Origin: JAUWQU01 sp964605095
GTDB taxonomy: Bacteria; Planctomycetota; Phycisphaerae; SM23-33
DNA: 22,592 nt
Direction: 5' to 3'
NCBI GenBank assembly: GCA_964605095.1
Contig: CAZSBS010000048.1
Location: forward strand, 1-22,592
A program made the translations under genes and the position numbers. Positions 8,933 to 15,950 of the stretch are shown in pieces. The notes under the pieces are model-generated. The model saw only the letters and a program-made list of their open reading frames with translations, did not search any database and was not told the origin of the DNA. Each line of letters opens with the position of its first letter. The first letter of the stretch is position 1.

Positions 8933-9272
8933 AGATACAAAGCGCCCCATTACGCGGACATCCCAGTCGGCCCAGGAGCGACGGCTTCGGTCGGAGTTGA
9001 GGAAGATTCTCGACAGCAGCGGCATGCTGCACGGAACCGTCATCGAACGCCAGCGGGTCTGCGGCAAGCCCAACTGCAAGTGCATGCGCGGGCAGAAGCA
9101 TCGCAGCCTTTACCTGGTCGTAACCGAAGGCGGCAAACCCCGTCAACTCTACGTGCCCAAGGACTGGGAACAGACGGTGCGGCAATGGGTCCAGGACTAT
9201 CAGAAGGCTCGGGAACTCATGGAAGAAGTCTCGCGCATCCATTGGCAGAAGGTGCGCGAGCGGCAGGGCTGA
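8928..9272 (+). CDS. Small Cys-cluster protein, DUF6788-like, transposon-associated
   Basis: This 114-aa basic protein has CGKPNCKCMRG near residues 44-54 (C-x4-C-x-C), then YLVVTEGGKPRQLYVPKDWE and a C-terminal helix. This pattern is the one I recall for DUF6788 proteins, which sit beside transposases in many bacteria and archaea; their role is unknown. The Cys cluster suggests metal binding, perhaps with nucleic acid. The gene is intact and has its own promoter with no leader. Just downstream lies a transposase remnant, so it is probably the surviving part of a decayed insertion element. Confidence 0.75.
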   Translation: MPDTKRPITRTSQSAQERRLRSELRKILDSSGMLHGTVIERQRVCGKPNCKCMRGQKHRSLYLVVTEGGKPRQLYVPKDWEQTVRQWVQDYQKARELMEEVSRIHWQKVRERQG

Positions 9273-9315
9273 TTATCCTTCGTCGCATTCTACGATACGC
9301 ACGGAAGCGCCTCGA

Positions 9316-9834
9316 TTGGGAATCACTGATACGGTCGGCCGGGTCTGCGCCTATGTCGATCCCGACGGCGTCCGCCTGATAGCCCGGCAGGTATATGCCA
9401 GGCTCAAGAGGGGCAAGGCGATTTGCCCTCCGGCTCATGGCCTGATGGCCGCGGTTCTGGACGGCCACGAGTCGCACGCGACGTATCTCCGCTGTTGCGA
9501 CGGATGCCTGTAGCGAACCATCGAGACGCGTAACGGCCCGAAGGTACAGTAGACACGGGACCTGTGGGGCGATGCCCAGAGCCTCTTTGCCGGCGAGGCG
9601 CCGGTAGAGATACCGCGAGGCCGCTGGCTGGCGGACTGCTGGGATCTGGAGGGATTTACAAGCTGGCCTCAGGTCAGCCGGCCTGTCCGGGTGGTGCAAA
9701 GCCTGGAACGAAGCACGGTCCGCCGGCAACTCGACGGGCGAGAGGAGCCCATCGAGTCCAACTGGGCCTGGGTAACCACGCTGGCCGGTGCGCAGGGCAC
9801 TGGCGTTCGTGGTCAACCAGAGAACTCTATGTGT
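9316..9834 (+). pseudogene. Decayed DDE transposase remnant
   Basis: A single frame reads DTVGRVCAYVDPDGVR, LKRGKAICPPAHGLMAAVLDG, HESHATYLRC and CDGCL, then TAG (9511-9513), RTIETRNGPKVQ, a second TAG (9550-9552), then LWGDAQSLFAG, WDLEGFTSWPQVSRPVRVV, TVRRQLDGREEP and NWAWVTTLAG. From memory of the family, the parts before and after position 9550 flank the catalytic core: about 80-90 residues seem to be missing, as are the N-terminus and the C-terminal end. The deletion kept the frame. The product cannot be active. Boundaries are approximate, and the right limit is where similarity fades. Confidence 0.72.
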
Positions 9835-9904
9835 CTCAGCCTGCGAGTCCTTGGGGTCCCTTGCTCTCTTGTAGGCGTTGATAGTCAGATCGAGAGTGCC
9901 CTGA

Positions 9905-10051
9905 GCCTTCATTGCCCTGGCTACCTGCTCGATGTTGACACTGCCTGCTGGCCAAATCGAAGTCCAATCGCGCCCTGAAGCTGGCACGTCATTCTCAGTC
10001 AGGCTGGCTGTCCCCGCGAATAACTCGGTCGCTGCCGTAACACTTCACTGA
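9905..10051 (+). pseudogene. C-terminal fragment of a sensor histidine kinase
   Basis: After an in-frame TGA, 48 codons read AFIALATC..., GQIEVQSRPEAGTSFSVRLA and a short tail to a TGA stop. GQIEVxSxPxxGTxFxVxL is the G2/GTxF end of the HATPase_c domain of histidine kinases. No kinase body lies upstream: the preceding sequence belongs to the transposase remnant. This is probably the severed 3' end of a kinase gene broken by insertion or deletion. It could be a chance match, but the motif order and stop position fit well. Confidence 0.5.
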
Positions 10052-10073
10052 TGTGCAATGATTTTCGCGGTCA

Positions 10074-10182
10074 GTAGCCCCGCCAGGGGCGAAAAAAGGT
10101 TGCGGCGCGGGAGTACTCTGCCGCCTCTGACGGGGCTTGTCATTATGTTGATCCTTCGGAATCCCCGCTCTGGCGGGCCTAC
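10074..10182. mobile_element. 109-bp element with imperfect 15-bp terminal inverted repeats
   Basis: The left end GTAGCCCCGCCAGGG (10074-10088) and the reverse complement of the right end, GTAGGCCCGCCAGAG (10168-10182), agree at 13 of 15 positions. The inside holds further palindromes, such as GAGTACTC. There is no coding capacity. The layout resembles a MITE or an interspersed palindromic unit. Target-site duplication was not evident. Confidence 0.5.
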
Positions 10183-10239
10183 GGCCCTGAACGGCTTCCT
10201 ACTCCCTACGACCCATAACCTTCTCCTCACGTTGGACTG

Positions 10240-10248
10240 TGGTATAAT
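10240..10248 (+). promoter_or_regulatory. Extended -10 promoter for the amidase gene
   Basis: TG-G-TATAAT is a perfect extended -10 box, 38 nt before the ATG. The -35 region (CCTTCT/CTTCTC) is poor, as is common for extended -10 promoters. Confidence 0.6.
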
Positions 10249-10286
10249 CCGCGCCATCAGGGCCGAGGGCCTGGGAGATTGCCGTC

Positions 10287-11189
10287 ATGAGAGTCGCCTG
10301 CGTTCAATATGACATCGTCTGGCATGATAAGCCTGCCAACTTTGCCAAGGTCCGCTCGCTGCTGGCGGCGGCCGGCGGATGCGAGCCGGGCGGGCTGATC
10401 GTCCTGCCGGAGATGTTCTCCACCGGCTTCAGTATGGACCTCCAGGCCACGGCAGAAGGTCAATTCAGACCAGCGGAGCATTCTTCGCCCAAGGCTGGGG
10501 TGGGCTGCGGCGCGGCTGGTCAACTCAGGCCTGCGGAACATTTCCTGGCCGAACTGGCCCGGCATTACTGTTGCCACGTGCTGGGCGGGGTGGTCAACGT
10601 CGCCGATGACGGCCTTGGTCGCAACGAGGCCCTCCTGTTGAACCCCGCCGGGCAGGAGATCATGCGGTACGCCAAGATGCACCCGTTTTCCTACGCCGGG
10701 GAGAAGCAATACTTTGCGCCGGGCAATGCCCCCGTCGTGGTGGACCTGGCTTGTCGCGAGTTCACAGAGCAGGCTCCAGCCAGGCTCTCTGGCTTCGTTT
10801 GCTACGACCTGCGTTTTCCGGAGGTCTTCCGCTCGGCCGCGATGGCTGGGGCGGAGGTCCTGGTGGTCATTGCCAACTGGCCGGCGAGCCGTTGCGAACA
10901 TTGGCGGACGCTGCTGGCAGCCAGGGCGATAGAAAATCAGGCCTGGGTCGTGGGCGTAAATCGAGCAGGCAACGACCCTAACGTGAGTTATTCCGGCCAA
11001 AGCATGGTTGTTGACCCCCGTGGGCGTGTGGCGGCCGAGGCCGCCGACGGCGAGATGGTTCTCCAGGCAGAGTTGGATCTGGCGGACCTTCGGCAGTACC
11101 GTCGCGAGTTTCCCGCCTTTGACGACATTCGCCCCGGTTGGGTCAGGCGGATTGGCAAGAAAACGGCGGAACCGGGAACCCGGGAATAG
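10287..11189 (+). CDS. Carbon-nitrogen hydrolase (nitrilase superfamily, omega-amidase-like)
   Basis: This 300-aa protein shows the full catalytic set: Glu42 (LPEMFSTGF), Lys130 (YAKMHPFS) and Cys172 (CYDLRFPEVF), as in YafV/Nit2-type amidases that hydrolyse omega-amides such as alpha-ketoglutaramate. Between residues 59 and 86 is an insertion in which GQFRPAEH recurs 20 residues later as GQLRPAEH; at DNA level two similar 26-base stretches lie exactly 60 nt apart. The last residues (KKTAEPGTRE) are encoded by a copy of the GGAACC dispersed repeat. GGGAG lies 9 nt before the ATG. The gene stands alone with an extended -10 promoter. Family firm; exact substrate inferred. Confidence 0.9.
   Translation: MRVACVQYDIVWHDKPANFAKVRSLLAAAGGCEPGGLIVLPEMFSTGFSMDLQATAEGQFRPAEHSSPKAGVGCGAAGQLRPAEHFLAELARHYCCHVLGGVVNVADDGLGRNEALLLNPAGQEIMRYAKMHPFSYAGEKQYFAPGNAPVVVDLACREFTEQAPARLSGFVCYDLRFPEVFRSAAMAGAEVLVVIANWPASRCEHWRTLLAARAIENQAWVVGVNRAGNDPNVSYSGQSMVVDPRGRVAAEAADGEMVLQAELDLADLRQYRREFPAFDDIRPGWVRRIGKKTAEPGTRE
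11157..11186 (+). repeat. GGAACC dispersed repeat, copy A
   Basis: AAAACGGCGGAACC followed by GGGAACCCGGGAA forms the last codons and stop region of the amidase gene. The 14-base core AAAACGGCGGAACC is identical to copy C (reverse strand at 14824-14920) and nearly so to copy B. It reads in the gene's sense direction. Confidence 0.65.
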
Positions 11190-11245
11190 CAAAATGTAGC
11201 CTGAAGCCTTCTTTCCCCTCTTTCCCTCTTTCTCATCTAATCCGC

Positions 11246-11275
11246 TTGACGGCGTGGTTTGCCTTAGGTTACAAT
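11246..11275 (+). promoter_or_regulatory. Strong sigma-70-like promoter upstream of the rny leader
   Basis: TTGACG (11246-11251) and TACAAT (11270-11275) are 18 bp apart, each matching 5/6 of the consensus. Predicted transcription start is near 11282, almost 600 nt before the rny start codon. Confidence 0.7.
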
Positions 11276-11281
11276 AGGGCT

Positions 11282-11873
11282 TGTTGGAAGTACCGTGTGG
11301 CAGCAGTCGGCGGCGGCCTTTGTGGGCCGAGTCGAGGCGCGCTACATGTTTTTAGGACAGCGACGGCCAGGATCGTAGACAAGCAGGCCGTCCGACAAGC
11401 GATGTTCAGTGCCAGGCGTTTGTTTTTTGCGGAGAGAGCTTGGCATGTGCGGTGGCGTCGCCCGGCCGATGGCTGGGAAAACCGAATGAAAAAGGGCGTC
11501 AAAGCGTGGAACATCGATGATTCGCACCGCTCGATTTGGGCGGTCGAGGCCTTCGGGCCATATAGTTACATGAGCCTACGAAGTAAGTATTTCAGAGCGT
11601 CGATAGACTGATCAGAACCCATGGCAAGCCAATCCCAAGAGCCGTAGAAACATGCAGTCAGGAATAGGCCCACAACCGGCGCGAGTTTAGTAAGTCCTTG
11701 CCGGTGTGTGTATTGGCATTGCAGGTGCGGGCGGTGCAGTCGTAGAGATAGCTCGGGGGCTCATGTGACGGGCCTTAAGTGCCTCTCGGAGCCGAAGCAG
11801 GATGGCTCCACGGGCCTGCTTGTTCATTAAGCGATCCCGTGCCGCGCGCTTACACCATAGAAGGGAGCGTGAC
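11282..11873 (+). other. Candidate structured RNA or long leader upstream of rny
   Basis: About 590 bases lie between a good promoter and the rny ATG with no recognisable gene. Several hairpins are visible: GACGGCC/GGCCGTC (11362-11368 with 11386-11392), CCCGGCC-GAT-GGCTGGG (11461-11477, one wobble), CTCGA/TCGAG (11530-11534 with 11544-11548) and GGCC-TTCG-GGCC (11548-11559, a UUCG tetraloop; it shares its first base with the preceding stem). A 69-codon frame from ATG 11402 to 11611 exists but has no known motif. I see no match to tmRNA, RNase P RNA, SRP RNA or 6S RNA signatures. It may be an independent small RNA in its first half or a regulatory leader of rny. Confidence 0.4.
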
Positions 11874-13460
11874 ATGGACCTGTTGGCTTTTACGGAATTC
11901 ACCTTCGCACAGAAGGCTGCTCTTGCATTCGGCGGGGCGGGAATAGGGGTCATTCTGACCGGTGTGGTCATGATGCTGATCCAGCGGCGAAAGAAGGATG
12001 ACTACGCGCGCGAACTGGAAGGCATGAAGAATCAGGCCAAGGCCGAGGCGGCCAAGATCCTCGCCCAGGCCCAGGCTGAGGCAAAGAGCGAGTTCATCAA
12101 GCATCGAGAGGTATTCGACACCGAAACCAAGACTGCGAGACAGGAGCTCAAGGCCGAGGAAAAGCGCGTCGCGAAACGCGAAGACCTTATCGATCAGAAG
12201 CTTGAGACGCTCAACGCCAAGGAAAGAACGCTCGAAGCCGCCCAGAAGGGCATAATCGAGAAAGAGCACGCCCTGGCCGGAAAGGACAAACAACTCAACG
12301 ACGTCATAGCGCGCCAGAAGAGCCAGCTTCTGAAGGTAGCCGGCCTGAGCATGGAAGAAGCTCGCTCGCAACTCATGCAGCAGGTCGAGCACGACATGGA
12401 GAAAGAGACCGCCGAACTCATCTCCTCCAAGCTCGACCAGGCCAAGGAAACCGCGGAGGCCCAGGGCCGGGAGATAATTGTCACAGCCATCCAGCGTTAC
12501 GCGTCGGAACACACCTGCGAATCGACGGTTTCGACGGTTGATATCCCCTCCGACGACATGAAGGGCCGGGTTATCGGGCGCGAGGGCAGGAACATCCGCG
12601 CGTTCGAAAAGGCTACGGGCGTTGACGTTATCGTCGACGACACCCCCGGCGTGGTCGTGGTCTCCGCCTTCGATCCCGTCCGTCGCGAAACGGCCCGCCG
12701 GTCTCTGGAAAAGCTCATTCAGGACGGGCGGATTCATCCGACGCGGATCGAGGAGGTCGTCGCGGCCATGGAGAAGGAAGTGGCCAAGCAGATCATGGAA
12801 AAGGGCAAGCAGGCGACGGTGGATGCCAACATCCGCGGCCTGCACAACAAGCTGGTCGAACTCTTAGGCCGGCTCCAGTTCCGCACGAGCTACGGCCAGA
12901 ATGTGTTGCAGCACTCGATGGAAGTGGCGTATTTGTCGCAGGTTATAGCCGACGAGCTCGGCCTTAACGGCACGATAGCTCGCCGGGCGGGGCTCTTACA
13001 CGACATCGGCAAGGCTGTCGACCACGAGGTCGAGGGCGGCCACCCGGCCATCGGCGCCGACCTGTGCAAGCGATATGGCGAGAAGCCCGAGATCATCGAG
13101 GCTGTCGGCGGCCATCACGGTGACGGCGAGGTCAGGAGCATCTACACCCCCATAGTCACCGCCGCCGATGCGATAAGCGCAAGCCGCCCCGGCGCACGCC
13201 GCGAGTCGCTGGAACGTTATGTCCAGCGGCTCCAGAAGCTCGAGGAGATCGCATCCGACTTCGAGGGCGTCAAGCAGGCCTACGCCATCCAGGCCGGGCG
13301 CGAGGTGCGGGTGATCGTCGACGCTGAAAACATCGACGACAAGGTCTCGGCCAAGATTGCCCGCGACATTGCCCGGCGAATCGAGGACGAGATGGAATAC
13401 CCCGGCGAGGTCCGCGTCACCGTCGTACGCGAGGTCCGCTGCGTGGAATTCGCCCGCTGA
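11874..13460 (+). CDS. rny: Ribonuclease Y
   Basis: This 528-aa membrane-anchored endoribonuclease initiates mRNA decay. One N-terminal TM helix (about 14-36) is followed by a Lys/Arg pair and a long charged coiled coil (about 45-205). The KH domain follows, with GRVIGREGRNIRAFE near 231-245. The HD domain contributes His347, the catalytic HD pair His376-Asp377 in LLHDIGK, and GGHHGDGE at 412-419. Length and domain order match RNase Y. ATG 11874 was chosen for the AAGGGAG 6 nt upstream; an upstream in-frame ATG at 11802 would add 24 residues ahead of the membrane anchor. A copy of the GGAACC repeat follows the stop. Confidence 0.97.
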   Translation: MDLLAFTEFTFAQKAALAFGGAGIGVILTGVVMMLIQRRKKDDYARELEGMKNQAKAEAAKILAQAQAEAKSEFIKHREVFDTETKTARQELKAEEKRVAKREDLIDQKLETLNAKERTLEAAQKGIIEKEHALAGKDKQLNDVIARQKSQLLKVAGLSMEEARSQLMQQVEHDMEKETAELISSKLDQAKETAEAQGREIIVTAIQRYASEHTCESTVSTVDIPSDDMKGRVIGREGRNIRAFEKATGVDVIVDDTPGVVVVSAFDPVRRETARRSLEKLIQDGRIHPTRIEEVVAAMEKEVAKQIMEKGKQATVDANIRGLHNKLVELLGRLQFRTSYGQNVLQHSMEVAYLSQVIADELGLNGTIARRAGLLHDIGKAVDHEVEGGHPAIGADLCKRYGEKPEIIEAVGGHHGDGEVRSIYTPIVTAADAISASRPGARRESLERYVQRLQKLEEIASDFEGVKQAYAIQAGREVRVIVDAENIDDKVSAKIARDIARRIEDEMEYPGEVRVTVVREVRCVEFAR

Positions 13461-13480
13461 TGAGGCAGTAGCCGGTAGCC

Positions 13481-13530
13481 GGGAAAGAAAACGGAACCCG
13501 TCAGAAGACGGCGGAACCTGGAACCCGGGG
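13481..13530 (+). repeat. GGAACC dispersed repeat, copy B
   Basis: GGGAAAGAAAACGGAACCC and then AGACGGCGGAACCTGGAACC lie 20 nt after the rny stop, in the sense direction of rny. The segment closely resembles copies A and C. Confidence 0.65.
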
Positions 13531-13543
13531 TCTGTTGTCCCGG

Positions 13544-13549
13544 TATAAT
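13544..13549 (+). promoter_or_regulatory. TATAAT -10 box before the unknown membrane-anchored gene
   Basis: A perfect TATAAT lies 74 nt before the next ATG. The expected -35 position reads GAACCC, part of the repeat, which is not a match to consensus, so this promoter is only a candidate. Confidence 0.35.
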
Positions 13550-13622
13550 ATGGCAAGGGTGAATCACGGGCCTCGGTTATCTCGGGGTCAGCCCTTGTGG
13601 CACGGCCTTTTGGGGTTGAACA

Positions 13623-14771
13623 ATGCGCGATGCGGCGAGAAAACGTACCGTCTTATTCGTGGGCCTGATTGTGGTTGTTGTTCTGGCAGGGGCGGGCTTC
13701 TGGTTCCATTGGGGCTGGCAAGGGCCATTGCCGAGCGCCGTCCCGGCGTTCGATGGCGATTCTCACTTGCTGAAGGCAACCGATGTGTTTGCCACATTGG
13801 ATACGCCGATCCGGGCTGGTAAGAATGCGGTCTGGTGTGCGTCATTCTTGTCCGCCTGGAAGACCCTGGAGACGGATCTGGCAAAGGGACCGATCTCCCT
13901 GCAAGGTTCCCCGCAGCTTGCCGCTTCGCTGAACGCAGCCACCGACCCGCGAGCCCAAATCCCGCCGGAGAGCCTATATGTTGCGGCCGGATGGAATCAG
14001 AAGGGTATAATCGCCCAGATCAGCGACGACCTCAAGCGAAGGTTCCCAGCCAAGGCCCGGCCTACCTTTCCCGGCATACGGCCGGATTCGTTTGTTGCCT
14101 ACGCGTATCTTGAGGTGAGCCTGAAGTTCTCGATTCCCTACTTCCAGAACCGCAAGCCCATGGTCTTCTCCGACAGCGGGGGCAAGAAAACCGAACTCAC
14201 ATCCTTTGGCGTAGGCGAAGAGGATGCTTACGCCTATTTCAAGCTTCGCGGACAACCGAAGGTCCTCTTCAAGACCGCAGATAAACTCAACATATCCAGG
14301 GCGGCCGAATGTGTCCTTGATCTGGATTGCAATTCTCAGCCCAACCAGATCGTCCTGGCCTTGACGGAGCCAAGGGCCAGCCTCGCGGCGACACTCGCAG
14401 CCGTCGAGGAACAGGTCGCCTCAGCCAAACCTGTGGCAGACTCCGGCAACCTGGGCCCCAACGACGTGCTGCTTGTCCCCGACATAGTCTGGCGCATTTC
14501 CCATCGGTTCGACGAGCTCGAGGGCCGCGAGTTTACCAATACCGCCTTGAAGGGGCAAAGGATGGATGTCGCCCAACAGGACATTCAGTTTTGTCTTAAC
14601 CGCGGAGGCGCCGAACTCAAGTCAGAGGCAAAGACGTTTTTTCGCCCCATACCGACCTACTACGTCTTCGATCGGCCTTTCCTCCTATATATGAAGAAGC
14701 GAGGCTCGGCCCAGCCGTACTTCGTCATGTGGGTCGACAATGTCGAATTGTTTGGAAAGTGGCCGACATAG
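13623..14771 (+). CDS. Membrane-anchored protein of unknown function
   Basis: This 382-aa protein has a single N-terminal TM segment (about 9-27, LFVGLIVVVVLAGAGFWF), with the rest probably outside the cytoplasmic membrane. Recognisable stretches are KNAVWCASFLSAWKTLE near residue 67, DAYAYFKLRG in the middle, and a C-terminal FDRPFLLYMKKRG...YFVMWVDN block. The last recalls the closing strand of serpins (a DRPF-type strand ending in a hydrophobic segment), but the resemblance is weak and I do not assign that fold. GGGG lies 8 nt before the ATG. It follows rny on the same strand with a 160-nt gap holding a repeat, so co-transcription is possible. Function is not known to me. Confidence 0.8.
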   Translation: MRDAARKRTVLFVGLIVVVVLAGAGFWFHWGWQGPLPSAVPAFDGDSHLLKATDVFATLDTPIRAGKNAVWCASFLSAWKTLETDLAKGPISLQGSPQLAASLNAATDPRAQIPPESLYVAAGWNQKGIIAQISDDLKRRFPAKARPTFPGIRPDSFVAYAYLEVSLKFSIPYFQNRKPMVFSDSGGKKTELTSFGVGEEDAYAYFKLRGQPKVLFKTADKLNISRAAECVLDLDCNSQPNQIVLALTEPRASLAATLAAVEEQVASAKPVADSGNLGPNDVLLVPDIVWRISHRFDELEGREFTNTALKGQRMDVAQQDIQFCLNRGGAELKSEAKTFFRPIPTYYVFDRPFLLYMKKRGSAQPYFVMWVDNVELFGKWPT

Positions 14772-14823
14772 ACCGGAGCCCAACATGACGTGCCAGCCGA
14801 ACCAAACGCACCGAGCATCTGAG

Positions 14824-14920
14824 TCCGGTTTTGCGGGTTCCGGCTTCCGCGTCCCGCCGTTGTTTTCCGGGTTCCGAGTTCCTTGTTCCAGGTTCCGCCG
14901 TTTTGCTTTTCCCGCCTACC
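14824..14920 (-). repeat. GGAACC dispersed repeat, copy C (longest)
   Basis: Read on the minus strand it begins GGTAGGCGGGAAAAGC, then AAAACGGCGGAACC, TGGAACAAGGAACTCGG, AACCCGGAAAACAACGG, CGGGACGCGGAAGCCGG and AACCCGCAAAACCGG. It starts at the stop codon of the methyltransferase gene and reads in that gene's sense direction. Confidence 0.65.
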
Positions 14921-15950
14921 GCCTCTCCAGATGCAGCGTCCATGCGTGCTCGTTGTGGGTTGCCGCACCCGGGAAACGGGAGGCGACTATCTCGGCCACG
15001 CTCACGGCCCGGACCAGCTCGAAGCCGGCAGCGTTGAACAGCCCGACGACCTTCTCCAGCGACAGGCGGTTCCAGTGGTAATCGTCTTGCGTGCGGACTA
15101 GGTGCTCGGGCTCATCGTGCATCTGGAAGAAGTGGGCCAGAACGCTGCGGCCTGTGACTCGGCCTACCTCGGCGACGGCCTGGGCCATGGCGTCGATGGA
15201 CAGGTGCTCGAAGAGGTCGTGAACGAAGCATATCTCGAATGCCCGCTCGCCGGCCTCGATGGCCAGGACGTTGCCGGCCCGGAAGTCGACGGCGTGGAAC
15301 ATATCGAGGGCGTTGGCGATGTTCTTCTCGCACAGGTCGAAGCCGGTGTAGTCGATGTGCCCCGCGATGCCGAAGTTGTCGAGGTAGCGGTAGTCGTTGG
15401 CTGAGCCGCAGGCAGGCTCGATGACGGTGGGGCGGTCGGCTGGTGCGGGCGCCCCGGCCAGCGCCTGGCGAAAGAGGCCCAGGAAGGTTGACGCGACGTG
15501 GTCGGGCAGCGGCGGCTCGTCCTGTTGCCTTGGCGGTGGAAGCACCAGCACGTCGGTGATATAGTCCGGCACCTCCAGTCCATCGGCCTCGGCCGGCAGG
15601 GACGCGAAGACCTCGCGAATCCAGCCGGGAATCTCGACGCCCTCGGGCGTCTCGTCCAGACCGGTCAGCAGTGTGCAGAGGATGTCGTCGTGCCGGGCCG
15701 CCAGGGCGGCGTCCTTGCGGATGCCAAGCAGCCAGTTGGCCGCGACGGCGAAGCGAATCTCGTGCTCCTTGAGTTGCCCGAAGAGTCCCGGCCAGAGCCG
15801 CTCCATGAGGAAGTGCCGCGTCAACACGCTCTGAAGGTTGATCCGCGGGTCCTCGACGTCGCGCACGAGGTAATCCCGCAGAACCTCGCGGTCGTGTTTG
15901 CCCCATGACCGAACCAGGTCGGCTGTCTCTCGATCAAAGCGTGGTTCCAC
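14916..15950 (-). CDS. Class I SAM-dependent methyltransferase-like protein
   Basis: This 344-aa protein has an N-terminal half of about 180 residues that is mostly helical and not recognised. The C-terminal half is a Rossmann-type methyltransferase: motif I reads VIEPACGSANDYRYL (SAM-binding loop), then IDYTGFDLCEKNI and FRAGNVLAIEAG, with FVHDLFEHLS as the motif IV region and GFELVRAVSVAEI near the end. The start is GTG at 15950, which overlaps the ketopantoate reductase stop by 17 nt; no clear Shine-Dalgarno is seen, so translational coupling is likely. Substrate unknown; small molecule, glycan or lipid are all possible. Confidence 0.82.
   Translation of the reverse strand: MEPRFDRETADLVRSWGKHDREVLRDYLVRDVEDPRINLQSVLTRHFLMERLWPGLFGQLKEHEIRFAVAANWLLGIRKDAALAARHDDILCTLLTGLDETPEGVEIPGWIREVFASLPAEADGLEVPDYITDVLVLPPPRQQDEPPLPDHVASTFLGLFRQALAGAPAPADRPTVIEPACGSANDYRYLDNFGIAGHIDYTGFDLCEKNIANALDMFHAVDFRAGNVLAIEAGERAFEICFVHDLFEHLSIDAMAQAVAEVGRVTGRSVLAHFFQMHDEPEHLVRTQDDYHWNRLSLEKVVGLFNAAGFELVRAVSVAEIVASRFPGAATHNEHAWTLHLERR

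Noticed and set aside
9217..9987. 256-aa minus-strand open frame
   Set aside because: The plus strand of the same bases carries transposase and kinase motifs; the minus frame matches no family that I know.
10077..10090. GCCCC-GCCA-GGGGC hairpin as an intrinsic terminator
   Set aside because: On the plus strand it is followed by an A-run, not a T-run, and on the minus strand the T-run precedes the hairpin. It is better explained as part of the 109-bp element.
10747..10800. Small palindromic insertion before the nitrilase catalytic Cys
   Set aside because: Spacing to the Cys strand is about normal for the family, so there is no insertion, only a chance inverted repeat.
11282..11640. tmRNA, RNase P RNA, SRP RNA or 6S RNA
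   Set aside because: None of their conserved core sequences was found in this interval.
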